Counted from the stretch's first letter, positions 24,141 through 32,287 are shown. The stretch is DNA of 64,000 nt from Candidatus Daviesbacteria bacterium (GCA_016176335.1 JACOXI010000004.1:124001-188000); one strand, 5' to 3'. A program made the numbers and translations. Notes: a model not told the origin generated them from the letters alone.

Positions 24141-24848
24141 TTAATACCCGGTAAAATTCTCGATGTTAATATTTTCCGGATTGACTCCGGCTTCAAGTAA
24201 TGTTTTCTGGATAGCATCAACCATAGCCGGGGGACCCACTACGAAGTAAAGTGGATTTTTGAGGTTTTTTGTGTAATCTTTAATTAATTGCACATCTACT
24301 CTTCTATTCTCTCCGACCCAGGAAGTATCCTCTGTCATTGTCAGTATCAGCCTAAAATTTGGCAAGGTCCGGGCAAGCTCTTGAAGCTCTTTTACATAAG
24401 CAGCAGAGCTTTGATCGCGGTTGGAATATATTAGAGTTATCTGATATGGCAGATGTTCCTCTTTAATGTAGGAAAGCATACTGATAAAAGGAGTAATGCC
24501 AATTCCTCCGGCAATGAAAACCAGCGGCCTGTTGTTCTCACTGGGCAAAATAAAACCCCCGGCAATTGGGCCGATTTCTACCAAGGAGTTATTCGGCAGC
24601 TCTTGTAGGGATTTTTTGAAACCAGAATCTCGGATTCTGGTGGCGATAGTGATAATGTGCTTTTGATTGGGAGAATTCACTATAGAAAAGTGCCTTTTAT
24701 TAGATCTCTCATCCGGATATGGGGGGGTAACTAGTGTGATAAAGGCGTATTGTCCAGGTTTAAAAGTAAACTGTTCATCTGGAATTTCAAATGTAACTTG
24801 TAATGTTGCCTTGGCAATCTCTTTTTTGTCTATTATTTTCCCTTGCAT
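24141..24848 (-). CDS. Ferredoxin-NADP+ reductase-type flavin oxidoreductase
   Basis: 235 residues. FKPGQYAFITL and NKRHFSIVNSP are FAD-binding elements (RxYS variant RHFS); FIAGGIGITPFISML is the NAD(P) Gly motif; YFVVGPPAMVDAI is near the C-terminus. Family members move electrons between NAD(P)H and ferredoxin or flavodoxin-like partners. No partner gene is adjacent. TATAAT ends 6 nt before the ATG. Confidence 0.85.
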   Translation of the reverse strand: MQGKIIDKKEIAKATLQVTFEIPDEQFTFKPGQYAFITLVTPPYPDERSNKRHFSIVNSPNQKHIITIATRIRDSGFKKSLQELPNNSLVEIGPIAGGFILPSENNRPLVFIAGGIGITPFISMLSYIKEEHLPYQITLIYSNRDQSSAAYVKELQELARTLPNFRLILTMTEDTSWVGENRRVDVQLIKDYTKNLKNPLYFVVGPPAMVDAIQKTLLEAGVNPENINIENFTGY

Positions 24849-24892
24849 AAAATTATTATATACTATTACTGTGTAGGTGTACCCACAGAACC

Positions 24893-24924
24893 ATTGCGTG
24901 ATTATTTGCGCGATTATTGCGCGA
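24893..24924 (+). repeat. Three-copy iteron array upstream of the Fic gene
   Basis: ATTGCGTGATT, ATTTGCGCGATT and ATTGCGCGA in direct order. A matching array follows the gene at 26024-26057. Between array and promoter is a hairpin CTAGAC-GTCGA-GTCTAG. Could be operators for the Fic protein's own winged helix, or cassette ends. Confidence 0.75.
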
Positions 24925-24976
24925 CCAGCCTCGACTAGACGTCGAGTCTAGGCGGGTATATGGTATAATTAAAGGT

Positions 24977-26035
24977 ATGTTTGATCCTATTTACTCAATA
25001 TCATCTAAAACAATTTCCAATATGACCGAGATTGCGGAAATCAAAGCAATCGTGGAAAGATCCAAAGTACTACCTTTAAATGAGGCACAACTTCGGAGAC
25101 AGGCAATTTTGCGGATGGCCCATACTTCTACTTCTATTGAAGGTAATAAACTGGCCCAATTTGAAGTGGGTAAGCTGATAGAAGGTAAAGCAGTACGTGC
25201 TCCCCAAAAAGATATTTTGGAGGTGGAAAGTTACTATAAAGCTTTAAAGATTTTGGAGCAAATGTCCAAATCAAGACATGATATTACCTTTGAGGACATA
25301 CTGAACTTGCACAAAATGGTCATCCAAGGCCAAGTGGACAAAGAAAAAGTTGGTAAGTTCAGACCATCTGATGTGTATGTATTGGGTGATCTGGGCGACG
25401 GACGCGAAATGTTAAGGTTTAAAGCTCCCCCTGCCACAGTAGTGCCTGATTTGATTTCCGATTTATTAAGCTGGTTGAAACAATCAAAAAAACAAGGCGT
25501 GCACCCAATTATACGGGCAGGTATATTACATCTTGAGTTTGTCTCCATCCACCCCTTTACAGATGGAAATGGTAGGGTGGCGAGACTCTTGACACAACTC
25601 CTGCTTTACAGAGATGGTTGGGATTTTAGAAAAATTCTGGTTTTGGAGGATTACTATAATCGCGACCGATTGTCTTATTACAATGCGGAGCAAGAAGTTC
25701 AAGGTAAACACTACAAAAAAGGTGTTGATTTTACCTTCTGGCTGGAATATTTTACAACGGGCTTTTTGGTGGAGGCAAGAAAAGTATTGGAGCAAATCCA
25801 ATCTATTGGTTTTGGTAAGGTCAGCAAAAAATCTGATCAGATATTTTTGGATCCGGATGAGATTCAGATCATGGATTTTTTGGCAACCACCGGCAGAATT
25901 ACCTCTGATGATGCCCGAGACATTTTAAAAGTCGCCAAAAGAACCGCTCAATTAAAGCTGAAAAATCTGTCAGATAAAAGATTACTTAGGATAAACGGTA
26001 AAGGTCCCAGTACTTACTACACTATTGCGCGATAA
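24977..26035 (+). CDS. Fic-family AMPylase with winged-helix C-terminus
   Basis: 353 residues from ATG 24977, 7 nt after TATAAT (leaderless). Fic motif HPFTDGNGRVAR (from His192) is intact. An N-terminal inhibitory motif STSIEGN (51-57; S/T-xxx-E-G/N) makes it a class II, self-inhibited enzyme. The C-terminus (GRITSDDARDILKVAKRTAQ) is a winged helix that may bind the flanking iterons. Fic enzymes AMPylate protein hydroxyls; the target is unknown. The start at 24917 used by a longer frame would run through the iterons and promoter. Confidence 0.88.
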   Translation: MFDPIYSISSKTISNMTEIAEIKAIVERSKVLPLNEAQLRRQAILRMAHTSTSIEGNKLAQFEVGKLIEGKAVRAPQKDILEVESYYKALKILEQMSKSRHDITFEDILNLHKMVIQGQVDKEKVGKFRPSDVYVLGDLGDGREMLRFKAPPATVVPDLISDLLSWLKQSKKQGVHPIIRAGILHLEFVSIHPFTDGNGRVARLLTQLLLYRDGWDFRKILVLEDYYNRDRLSYYNAEQEVQGKHYKKGVDFTFWLEYFTTGFLVEARKVLEQIQSIGFGKVSKKSDQIFLDPDEIQIMDFLATTGRITSDDARDILKVAKRTAQLKLKNLSDKRLLRINGKGPSTYYTIAR

Positions 26036-26057
26036 CTTGCGCGATTATTGCGCGATT
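26024..26057 (+). repeat. Three-copy iteron array downstream of the Fic gene
   Basis: ATTGCGCGATA, ACTTGCGCGATT and ATTGCGCGATT, same orientation as the upstream array. The first copy overlaps the last codons and stop of the Fic gene. Confidence 0.75.
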
Positions 26058-26065
26058 GACACCAC

Positions 26066-26094
26066 TTGCTATTTATTCGCAATAATGAGATAAT
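26066..26094 (+). promoter_or_regulatory. Promoter of the RRM gene
   Basis: TTGCTA, 17 bp, GATAAT. The predicted start near 26101 gives a 74-nt leader, one of the few long leaders in the window. Confidence 0.65.
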
Positions 26095-26131
26095 AGTTTC
26101 AGTGTGGAGAGTGTATTTAGTTTTTTACTGT

Positions 26132-26177
26132 AATTCACCTCGCATGAATTTACAAAAAAAGGAGGTGAATTTTTTTG
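26132..26177 (+). promoter_or_regulatory. Leader hairpin occluding the Shine-Dalgarno of the RRM gene
   Basis: AATTCACCTC (26132-26141) pairs perfectly over 10 bp with GAGGTGAATT (26162-26171), which contains the GGAGGTGA Shine-Dalgarno. A T6 run follows and includes the TTG start codon. It can act as terminator, thermosensor or autoregulatory site. Confidence 0.75.
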
Positions 26178-26438
26178 AATAATAATAGAAGATTGTTCGT
26201 AGGCTCCTTGCCTTGGGGAGTAGATGATGCAGGACTTGCACAAATTTTTTCCCAAGCAGGAACGGTTGTCTCGGCTCAAGTTGTAAAGGACAGAGATACA
26301 GGCAGGTCAAGAGGTTTCGGATTTGTGGAAATGACAACTGATGAGGAAGCCAATAACGCTGTTGCAAATCTTAACGGAACCGATATTGAAGGCAGAAAAA
26401 TTGTTGTTAATATCGCCCGTCCAAGAGAAGACCGTTAA
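26175..26438 (+). CDS. RNA-binding protein with a single RRM
   Basis: 87 residues, TTG start 9 nt after GGAGG. One complete RRM: RNP2 LFVGSL and RNP1 RGFGFVEM, ending IVVNIARPRE. Resembles the small cold-responsive RRM proteins of cyanobacteria and other bacteria, which bind U-rich RNA. The leader hairpin suggests temperature or self-regulation. Its stop overlaps the convergent reductase gene by 4 nt. Confidence 0.92.
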   Translation: MNNNRRLFVGSLPWGVDDAGLAQIFSQAGTVVSAQVVKDRDTGRSRGFGFVEMTTDEEANNAVANLNGTDIEGRKIVVNIARPREDR

Positions 26439-27058
26439 CTCAATACTCTGTAACGTAAAAAAACTTCAGAATCCAATTTCTTAACTGAAAGTAATTTGAG
26501 GTTTTTGATTTTTTCAGGTGGAAGTAAAATACCTTCCACCAGTGTTTTGGTGGCGTTTTTGGCAGTGCCAAATATCTTTGGAGCAATGGTTATAAAAATT
26601 TCATCCATTAGGCCCTCCTTTAAAAAGGATCCTAAAATAGTAGGGCCGCCTTCCACTAAAACATGATTAAAGCCTTTTTGAAAAAGGAGGGTTGTTAGTG
26701 ATTTGATATCATTGGATACGGTGTTTACTTTCAGAGCCTCAAACTTTCCCGCTTTTGAAGTCACAACAAAGTAGGGTAAATTCTTGTTTTTGCCTAATCT
26801 TTTTCTCAAAGCGCCAAACTCACTCCTTCCAAGACTTTCTAAAGTTCTTTCTCCAAACTCAAATGCTAAATTACTGCCATGGATTAAACAGTCTGCATAT
26901 GCTCTAAGTTCAAGTAGGACCTTGTGATCTTTCAAGCTGCCGATTGGCCAATATCCATTTTTTAAAACACTGACCTTTCCATCCAGAGTTTGAACGAAAT
27001 TGGTATAGAAAAAGGGGCGTTGCGAAATTTTGGGAAATTTAAGATTGGGATAGACCAT
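26435..27058 (-). CDS. RibD C-terminal-like (dihydrofolate-reductase-fold) reductase
   Basis: 207 residues. NFVQTLDGKVSVLKNG, then LLELRAYADCLIHGSNLAF, and VLVEGGPTILGSFLKEGLMDE, the typical NADPH-binding end of RibD/5-amino-6-ribosylamino-uracil reductases. No deaminase domain. Starts 1 nt after the stop of the upstream membrane gene (TAAATG), so the two are coupled. May reduce a pterin or pyrimidine; a riboflavin role is not shown because no other rib genes are here. Confidence 0.8.
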   Translation of the reverse strand: MVYPNLKFPKISQRPFFYTNFVQTLDGKVSVLKNGYWPIGSLKDHKVLLELRAYADCLIHGSNLAFEFGERTLESLGRSEFGALRKRLGKNKNLPYFVVTSKAGKFEALKVNTVSNDIKSLTTLLFQKGFNHVLVEGGPTILGSFLKEGLMDEIFITIAPKIFGTAKNATKTLVEGILLPPEKIKNLKLLSVKKLDSEVFLRYRVLS

Positions 27059-27718
27059 TTACGGGGTTGCCATGTCCAGCTTCGGCAGAATTTTTTTGGA
27101 GGCAAGATATTGTAAGATATGTTTGACCACCACGTATGATATGGCAATTCCGGTTGCAAAAAGTAATCTTTCAGAGATAACAACAGGGATCAAAGAATTC
27201 CAAACCGCAGGCGGTAAATTAAAAACCCAAATCCAGGCGGCCCCGCCTACGGAGTGGGCTGTAAAGGTGGCTCCCAAACTCTTCATCCATAAATTAGACC
27301 TGAATCTGTAAGCAATCAAAGGTATAAGCCAGAATAGAGTGTAATATGGGACATGCCTGCCATTTGGGTGAGCTATAAATGCAATGATAGCCAAAATAGG
27401 GACTAGTAGTATCCACTTTCCCCTCCCCTTCTGAATTGTTGCAAAATAATAGACAGCAAAAAGAGTCGGGAATAATCTAATGATGGCACCTTGTGTCCAG
27501 GGCACTTCCTTTATTAGATTATTGGTAACCAAAACAGTAAAAACTGAAGCTATCCCAAAAATAGGTCCTAAGAAAACTCCGGCAATTGGGGCAAAAAAAT
27601 CAAATAAAGTAAAAGAAACATTTGATCCGGCCAGCTTATTAAAAGGAACCTGCAAAGAGGCAAAACCTAAAATGGAGAATAAAACAAAAAAGACCAACGC
27701 TTTGTTGAATCTTGCCAT
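27059..27718 (-). CDS. ECF S-component-like membrane protein
   Basis: 219 residues, six predicted transmembrane helices. FTLFDFFAPIAGVFLGPIFGIASVFTVL looks like the N-terminal helices of ECF vitamin-transporter S subunits. Coupling to the RibD-like gene would fit a flavin or pterin-related substrate, but that is inference. TTGACA lies 17 bp before a weak -10. Confidence 0.55.
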   Translation of the reverse strand: MARFNKALVFFVLFSILGFASLQVPFNKLAGSNVSFTLFDFFAPIAGVFLGPIFGIASVFTVLVTNNLIKEVPWTQGAIIRLFPTLFAVYYFATIQKGRGKWILLVPILAIIAFIAHPNGRHVPYYTLFWLIPLIAYRFRSNLWMKSLGATFTAHSVGGAAWIWVFNLPPAVWNSLIPVVISERLLFATGIAISYVVVKHILQYLASKKILPKLDMATP

Positions 27719-27797
27719 AACATGTGTAAGCCTAATTCAACTTATTTAAATTGTCAATACTTCAATTTCCCCATTATTCTGGTAAAATACTAAACGG

Positions 27798-27879
27798 GCT
27801 GATGTGGTGGAATGGTATACACGTTCGCCTTAAGAGCGAATGGGCTAAGCCCGTGTGGGTTCGACTCCCACCATCAGCA
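27798..27879 (+). tRNA. tRNA-Leu (TAA)
   Basis: Acceptor GCTGATG/CATCAGC, anticodon loop CTTAAGA, variable arm GGGCTAAGCCC, T-loop TTCGACT, discriminator A. No encoded CCA. A hairpin AACCTAA/TTAGGTT (27901-27918) follows. Confidence 0.93.
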
Positions 27880-27936
27880 CTGGACTGAAAAATAAGCTTG
27901 AACCTAATTTTTTAGGTTACTTCACGAGTTATGGAG

Positions 27937-28290
27937 CTAGGGATTAAGGGGAGCGCGGTTAAGCTCTGGATCTCTATAGAATAGACCTTCCCCAACTGTA
28001 GAAAAGGGATCTTGCGTACCAGCAGGGACGAAAAATACGACTCCTCTTTCGGCAAAAGAACTTAGCGGTGGTCCTTCCACAACAAGAATTTCTTCTCTTC
28101 TTAGACTACGTTTAGCTCCCACACCTGGCCTTTCTAATTCCACGGGTTCTTCAAATAACGAAGCTATGAAACCAATCACTCTTCCTACTCGACTTCCTGG
28201 TATAGTCCTTATAGAAATCTCTTCTGACTTGTCTGCGAAATCCAGCTCAGCTATACCGAGAGCGCGTAGTCCAAACCATTTTTCTCCCAT
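27937..28290 (-). CDS. Hypothetical protein
   Basis: 117 residues, soluble, beta-rich, no motif recognised. Extended -10 TGATATAAT ends 9 nt before the ATG. Shares its upstream region with the divergent LAGLIDADG-like gene. Confidence 0.5.
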   Translation of the reverse strand: MGEKWFGLRALGIAELDFADKSEEISIRTIPGSRVGRVIGFIASLFEEPVELERPGVGAKRSLRREEILVVEGPPLSSFAERGVVFFVPAGTQDPFSTVGEGLFYRDPELNRAPLNP

Positions 28291-28340
28291 AATGCCGTGA
28301 TTATATCACAAATCCTGAAATGGCAACAACACCTCTTTAT

Positions 28341-28352
28341 CGCTATATAGCG
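28341..28352. promoter_or_regulatory. Perfect 12-bp palindrome in a divergent promoter region
   Basis: CGCTATATAGCG lies immediately upstream of the -10 (TATAAT, 28356-28361) of the LAGLIDADG-like gene, in the spacer where a repressor would block polymerase. Confidence 0.45.
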
Positions 28353-28367
28353 TGATATAATGATTTT

Positions 28368-28772
28368 GTGGATATATTTGAGGCTATTTGTTTAACTTTA
28401 TGGTGGACAGAAGGCACTAAAGCAAGAAAAGGTAGGTGGAAATCCCTAATTTACTCTGTTGAAATCACAAATACTGATTCTATTATCATATCTACATTTT
28501 TGAAATATCTAAGAGGACGTATGGGTGTACAAAATGAGCGAATTAAAGTACAATTGCAGATACACCAAGGGGATAATCAGGAAGAATTGGAGAGTTTTTG
28601 GGAACAAGTCACTAATGTTCCTAGAAATCAGTTTAACAAGACCATAATAAGACCAGTAGGGCAAAAGGTTGGAAAATCAAAAGGAACTTGTAAAATCAGG
28701 GTACATGATAAGGCGTTATATTTGGAATTGGCTAGCAGATTGGATAAATTACGGGGTGTAGGTCATCGGTAG
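28368..28772 (+). CDS. LAGLIDADG-like homing-endonuclease-related protein
   Basis: 134 residues, GTG start 6 nt after TATAAT (leaderless). ICLTLWWTEGTKARKG replaces the LAGLIDADG helix, followed by VEITNTDSIIISTFLKYL and LQIHQGDNQEELESFW, the order seen in single-motif LAGLIDADG relatives. The key acidic residue is a Glu (TEG). The stop codon lies 21 nt inside tRNA-Pro, so the tRNA gene supplies the C-terminus GVGHR. Confidence 0.65.
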   Translation: MDIFEAICLTLWWTEGTKARKGRWKSLIYSVEITNTDSIIISTFLKYLRGRMGVQNERIKVQLQIHQGDNQEELESFWEQVTNVPRNQFNKTIIRPVGQKVGKSKGTCKIRVHDKALYLELASRLDKLRGVGHR

Positions 28773-28823
28773 ACCGCCGCGTTTGGGACGCGGATGTAGT
28801 GAGTTCAATTCTCGCCACCCCGA
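28752..28823 (+). tRNA. tRNA-Pro (TGG)
   Basis: Acceptor CGGGGTG/CACCCCG, anticodon loop TTTGGGA, T-loop TTCAATT, discriminator A. No encoded CCA. Overlaps the end of the preceding coding sequence. Confidence 0.92.
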
Positions 28824-28852
28824 CAGCTCCGATTTTAGCCTCAATCTGGGGG

Positions 28853-28952
28853 GTTGACGTATCCCTTTGATGGTGAAACAATTAACTTGAAATCTCTAAA
28901 ACCAAACAGACGGTAACAAGGGATTTTTTTGTTGGAACAAAGGAGATCTATC
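28853..28952 (+). promoter_or_regulatory. Promoter and attenuator-like leader of the DUF1003 gene
   Basis: TTGACG-17-AACAAT is followed by AAATCTC...GGGATTT with a T7 run (terminator-like), then AAAGGAG before the ATG at 28953. The same AATCTC arm can also pair with the GGAGAT of the Shine-Dalgarno region, so alternative folds are possible. Confidence 0.45.
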
Positions 28953-29408
28953 ATGCTTAAAACAGTTCATGTTAATGGATATAACAATGGAAACGGGATC
29001 ATTAAGAGTAACGGCATTGTTAATGGAAATGGACAGAAGAAACCAACCCTTCTAGAAAAGATCTCGTTCAAATTTATCGAATGGGTGGGTACCCCCTACT
29101 CTTTAATAGTACATTCATTTTTTTTCATCGGAGTCTTTGCTTTAAAATATGTGGGCTTTTCTGTTGATCAAATCCTTTTGATATTAACAACGGTTGTTTC
29201 TTTGGAGGCTATCTACCTGGCAGTATTTATTCAAATGTCGGTGAACAGAAACACCCAAAGTCTGGAAGAAGTGGAAGAAGATATTGAAGATATTCAGGAG
29301 GACGTGACAGAGGAAGAAGAGGCCCACAAAGTCCTGCTTAATATCTCAAATGAGCTCAAAAATATCCAGCAGGATTTAAATACCCTCAAGAAAAAAGGCA
29401 TACTGTAG
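28953..29408 (+). CDS. DUF1003-like membrane protein
   Basis: 151 residues from ATG 28953 (AAAGGAG 8 nt upstream; an in-frame TTG at 28929 is less likely). An Asn/Gly-rich N-terminus is followed by two transmembrane helices (YSLIVHSFFFIGVFAL; ILLILTTVVSLEAIYLAVFI) then an acidic coiled coil. The LTTVVSLEAI...QMSVNR order is that of DUF1003. Function unknown. Two nt before the next gene. Confidence 0.7.
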   Translation: MLKTVHVNGYNNGNGIIKSNGIVNGNGQKKPTLLEKISFKFIEWVGTPYSLIVHSFFFIGVFALKYVGFSVDQILLILTTVVSLEAIYLAVFIQMSVNRNTQSLEEVEEDIEDIQEDVTEEEEAHKVLLNISNELKNIQQDLNTLKKKGIL

Positions 29409-29410
29409 AA

Positions 29411-30538
29411 ATGGGTAAAATCTGGCCTTCGCTGACTATCTTAATCATGGTGGCGGCGATTTTAATCGTCTACTTGTTTGGACCCAAACAGGATACATTT
29501 AAGGCTTATGATGCAGATGGGGAAAAATATGCCTGGGATATTGCAGTAATAGCCTCCGGTTTGGAAGTTCCTTGGGATTTAGCTCCAACTGATGAGGGTG
29601 AGATATTTATTACCGAAAGAGCTGGTAAGGTCAAGCTATTGAAAAAAGACGGCTCCATACAAACAATTACCAATTTTCCTCAGGTGGCCTCGGTTGGCGA
29701 AAGCGGCATGACAGGGTTAGCTTTGCATCCTGACTTTACCAACAACGGCTACATTTTTATCTATTATACCTATCGAAGTGGTGGGGAGACTTTAAACAGA
29801 GTCTCGAGGTTTACCTACAATAATAATAGATTGGCAGATGAACTGGTCATTTTGGATCAACTGCCAGGTGGTGTGATTCACAACGGGGGTAGAATGAGGT
29901 TTGGACCGGATCAAAAGCTGTGGATCCTCATAGGAGATGCATCCAGACCCCCATCTGCTCAAGATATTAAATCCTTATCAGGTAAGGTTTTAAGGATCAA
30001 TGATGACGGATCTTATCCGAGCGACAATCCTTTCAAAAACTCACCGGTTTTTTCCTTTGGTCACAGAAACCCGCAAGGATTGGATTTTCATCCTCTGACA
30101 GAACAGCCAATAGCCACGGAACACGGAGAAACAGCTTATGATGAGATTAATCTGATTGAGGCCGGCAAAAACTACGGCTGGCCGGAGAATAAAAAGTGCT
30201 TTTCCGATAATCCCAGTTTTGAAAACCCCATCTTGTGCAGCGATGAATTTACCTGGGCTCCTTCAGGTGCGGCCTTTTTAGGCGCCGAGATTTGGAGGTT
30301 GAGAAATTCTTACTTTTTTGCAGGGCTTAGGGGTCAAATCCTAGAAAGAATAGACATAGTTGATGGTAAAGTAAAAGATAGGGAAACCATTATTAATAAT
30401 GCTTACGGCAGACTGCGAGCCGTTGTCTCGGATAAAAAAGGCCACCTGTATGTTTCTACCTCCAATTTGGATGGCAGAGGAAATCCAAAACAGGGAGATG
30501 ACAAAATTTTAAAGCTTACTCCAAAAAAGATAGAGTAA
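29411..30538 (+). CDS. PQQ-type glucose/sorbosone dehydrogenase-like protein
   Basis: 375 residues with an N-terminal membrane anchor (LTILIMVAAILIVYLFG). Six-bladed propeller motifs: LEVPWDLAPTDEGEIFITER, GMTGLALHPDF, VIHNGGRMRFGPD, FSFGHRNPQGLDFHP, ETAYDEINLIEAGKNYGWP. The soluble-GDH family oxidises aldoses outside the membrane with PQQ. No PQQ biosynthesis genes are here, so the cofactor and activity are inferred from family only. Confidence 0.85.
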   Translation: MGKIWPSLTILIMVAAILIVYLFGPKQDTFKAYDADGEKYAWDIAVIASGLEVPWDLAPTDEGEIFITERAGKVKLLKKDGSIQTITNFPQVASVGESGMTGLALHPDFTNNGYIFIYYTYRSGGETLNRVSRFTYNNNRLADELVILDQLPGGVIHNGGRMRFGPDQKLWILIGDASRPPSAQDIKSLSGKVLRINDDGSYPSDNPFKNSPVFSFGHRNPQGLDFHPLTEQPIATEHGETAYDEINLIEAGKNYGWPENKKCFSDNPSFENPILCSDEFTWAPSGAAFLGAEIWRLRNSYFFAGLRGQILERIDIVDGKVKDRETIINNAYGRLRAVVSDKKGHLYVSTSNLDGRGNPKQGDDKILKLTPKKIE

Positions 30539-30585
30539 TTTTTTCTCTTTGCATCTTAGGTTCAGTTTTTGTAAAATCTGTTTAG

Positions 30586-30660
30586 GCGGGTGTAATTCAG
30601 CGGTAGAATGTCACTTTTCCAAAGTGAACGTCAGGGGTTCAACTCCCCTCACCCGCTCCA
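30586..30660 (+). tRNA. tRNA-Gly (TCC), CCA encoded
   Basis: Acceptor GCGGGTG/CACCCGC, anticodon loop TTTCCAA, T-loop TTCAACT, discriminator T then CCA. Confidence 0.93.
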
Positions 30661-30771
30661 TACGGATTTTATCGAACTGGCAACTTTTAGCTTCAAAAAG
30701 TTGCTGAAATTTGTCAAAATATAATCCTATAACCTTATACCCTAAGGGGAATCGAACTAGCCTTAGAGCTA

Positions 30772-30969
30772 TTATTTTTCCTCTTGTTCAGATTCTTCAA
30801 AACTTCCCATCCACTTTGACCCGCCAGAATGGCGAGGCTCGCCTAAAGGCGGCCCATAAAATTCCTGCATAATTGTACAGCTTAATAGATAAACAACTTC
30901 TTGTATATCTTTTAGTTCTTCCTCAGATGCGTTAGGATAATATTTTTTGATTATTTCCAGCGGTAACAC
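30772..30969 (-). CDS. Small hypothetical protein with a palindrome-derived tail
   Basis: 65 residues, GTG start with an excellent GGAGGTGA Shine-Dalgarno 8 nt upstream. The first 40 residues (LEIIKKYYPNASEEELKDIQ) form an amphipathic helical domain. The C-terminus GPPLGEPRHSGGSKW is translated from nested CCGCC/GGCGG palindromes, so the reading frame was extended by a repeat. Confidence 0.6.
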   Translation of the reverse strand: MLPLEIIKKYYPNASEEELKDIQEVVYLLSCTIMQEFYGPPLGEPRHSGGSKWMGSFEESEQEEK

Positions 30970-31174
30970 TATAAATCACCTCCTAACTTACTCAGGAAGC
31001 ATATTTTATCTGACCAAGGAGTGCGATCGGTTCTGGAACTTGTATCTGCTACACTTCATTTATGACTTAAAATTTTTATGATAAATTTGCTCAAAAAGTC
31101 AAAGCATAGGAGAAAACCCCACCCTTCCAAATAACTATTGCAACTTACCAACCTTTTTGAAACAATGAAAGTAT

Positions 31175-32074
31175 ATGGAGATTAAAAATATCAATCAATC
31201 ACAAATTCCCATCCAAAATTCAATTAAAAATCAATCATCCATTACCTCAGTGAAGAACGAAAAGGGCAATTTCTTACCAATCATAGGAATAGTCTTATTG
31301 ATTTTTATTGTTGGTACAAGTGCATATTATTTTGGCACGCAACGAAGTAATACTGCTCAATACTCACAAAATACACCAAACCCTACTTATCAAAGCGCTC
31401 CTACAAATGTACCTTCCCCAACCGCAAACCAATCTTCATCAACAAGTAAATTCCAATACAACTTAGTAAAAAAGACTGTGAAAATTTCAGATGAGAATAT
31501 CATAAATGCATTTTATCAGGATAATCCCTACATAGAGATAAGTGCAGCAATAGAAAAAATCGACCCATCTAATAACCAAAAAGAGACTGTTGTCAAACCA
31601 TTATCAGATAATTTATTAGGCAAAATGATTGCACCGAGTGGTTGTTGTGCAAAGAAGTATGATATTCTTCAACATCAAGCAGTGCAGAATGACTCTTATC
31701 TTCTCTTTATCAGAGATAAGTTTTATATAGTTGACCTAAAGACAAAGCTTATTAGTCAAATGCCAACTAATTACCCAAAGGCATTTGCATTACAGTTTGA
31801 AGTATCTCCTGATGAAAGATTTGTCTTTTTAAAGAGTGGTGATAGGCACTCGTCAAATTATCAAGAAGTTATTGATTTAACTAACAAAATCTTATACAAA
31901 CTGCCTGAGTATTATGTTGGTGATGAGGTTTTTAATGTATTTAAAGGTTTTGATAAAGATAAAGTAATCATCGAAAGCTCGAAAGGCTTTGATAAGCAAA
32001 ATCAACCGCAAAATACAGTAAACCTAAGCACTTATCCTTCAAAAACATTTAATTTCACTTTCGTTACTCAGTAA
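31175..32074 (+). CDS. Hypothetical membrane-anchored protein
   Basis: 299 residues. A transmembrane helix near residue 32-50 (FLPIIGIVLLIFIVGTSAYY), a Ser/Thr/Pro/Gln-rich linker, then an extracellular beta-rich domain with a Cys pair (GCCAKKYD). No recognised family. About 200 nt upstream (30970-31174) hold no gene or clear RNA. Confidence 0.6.
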   Translation: MEIKNINQSQIPIQNSIKNQSSITSVKNEKGNFLPIIGIVLLIFIVGTSAYYFGTQRSNTAQYSQNTPNPTYQSAPTNVPSPTANQSSSTSKFQYNLVKKTVKISDENIINAFYQDNPYIEISAAIEKIDPSNNQKETVVKPLSDNLLGKMIAPSGCCAKKYDILQHQAVQNDSYLLFIRDKFYIVDLKTKLISQMPTNYPKAFALQFEVSPDERFVFLKSGDRHSSNYQEVIDLTNKILYKLPEYYVGDEVFNVFKGFDKDKVIIESSKGFDKQNQPQNTVNLSTYPSKTFNFTFVTQ

Positions 32075-32080
32075 TCCTTT

Positions 32081-32224
32081 TTGCAAGGTGTTCCTATATT
32101 TGAAGATTTTGATTCGGGAAAGGACAAAAAAACATTACAAAAATATATAGAAAAGTTTTCGATCGATAAAGGTATTATGCTTTCTCGTCATCGTCTGGTA
32201 ATGGTTTTACAAAAAATAGCATAA
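32081..32224 (+). pseudogene. Possible gene remnant (about 47 codons)
   Basis: An open frame reads GVPIFEDFDSGKDKKTLQKY then IEKFSIDKGIMLSRHRL before a stop. Composition is protein-like but there is no good start or Shine-Dalgarno; family unknown. Confidence 0.35.
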
Positions 32225-32287
32225 TCAATTAGGGCATAGCTGCAGAAGCTAATCCCCCCTCAAAAGGGCAATTCCTTCTATATTGTA

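Noticed and set aside
24893..24924. Origin-type (replication) iterons
   Set aside because: No Rep gene, no DnaA boxes or AT-rich unwinding region beside them; identical arrays on both sides of fic fit operators or cassette ends better.
30661..30771. Antisense tRNA fragment (GTTCGATTCCCC-like) after tRNA-Gly(TCC)
   Set aside because: The T-arm-like word has no complementary stem and no acceptor; chance similarity is likely.
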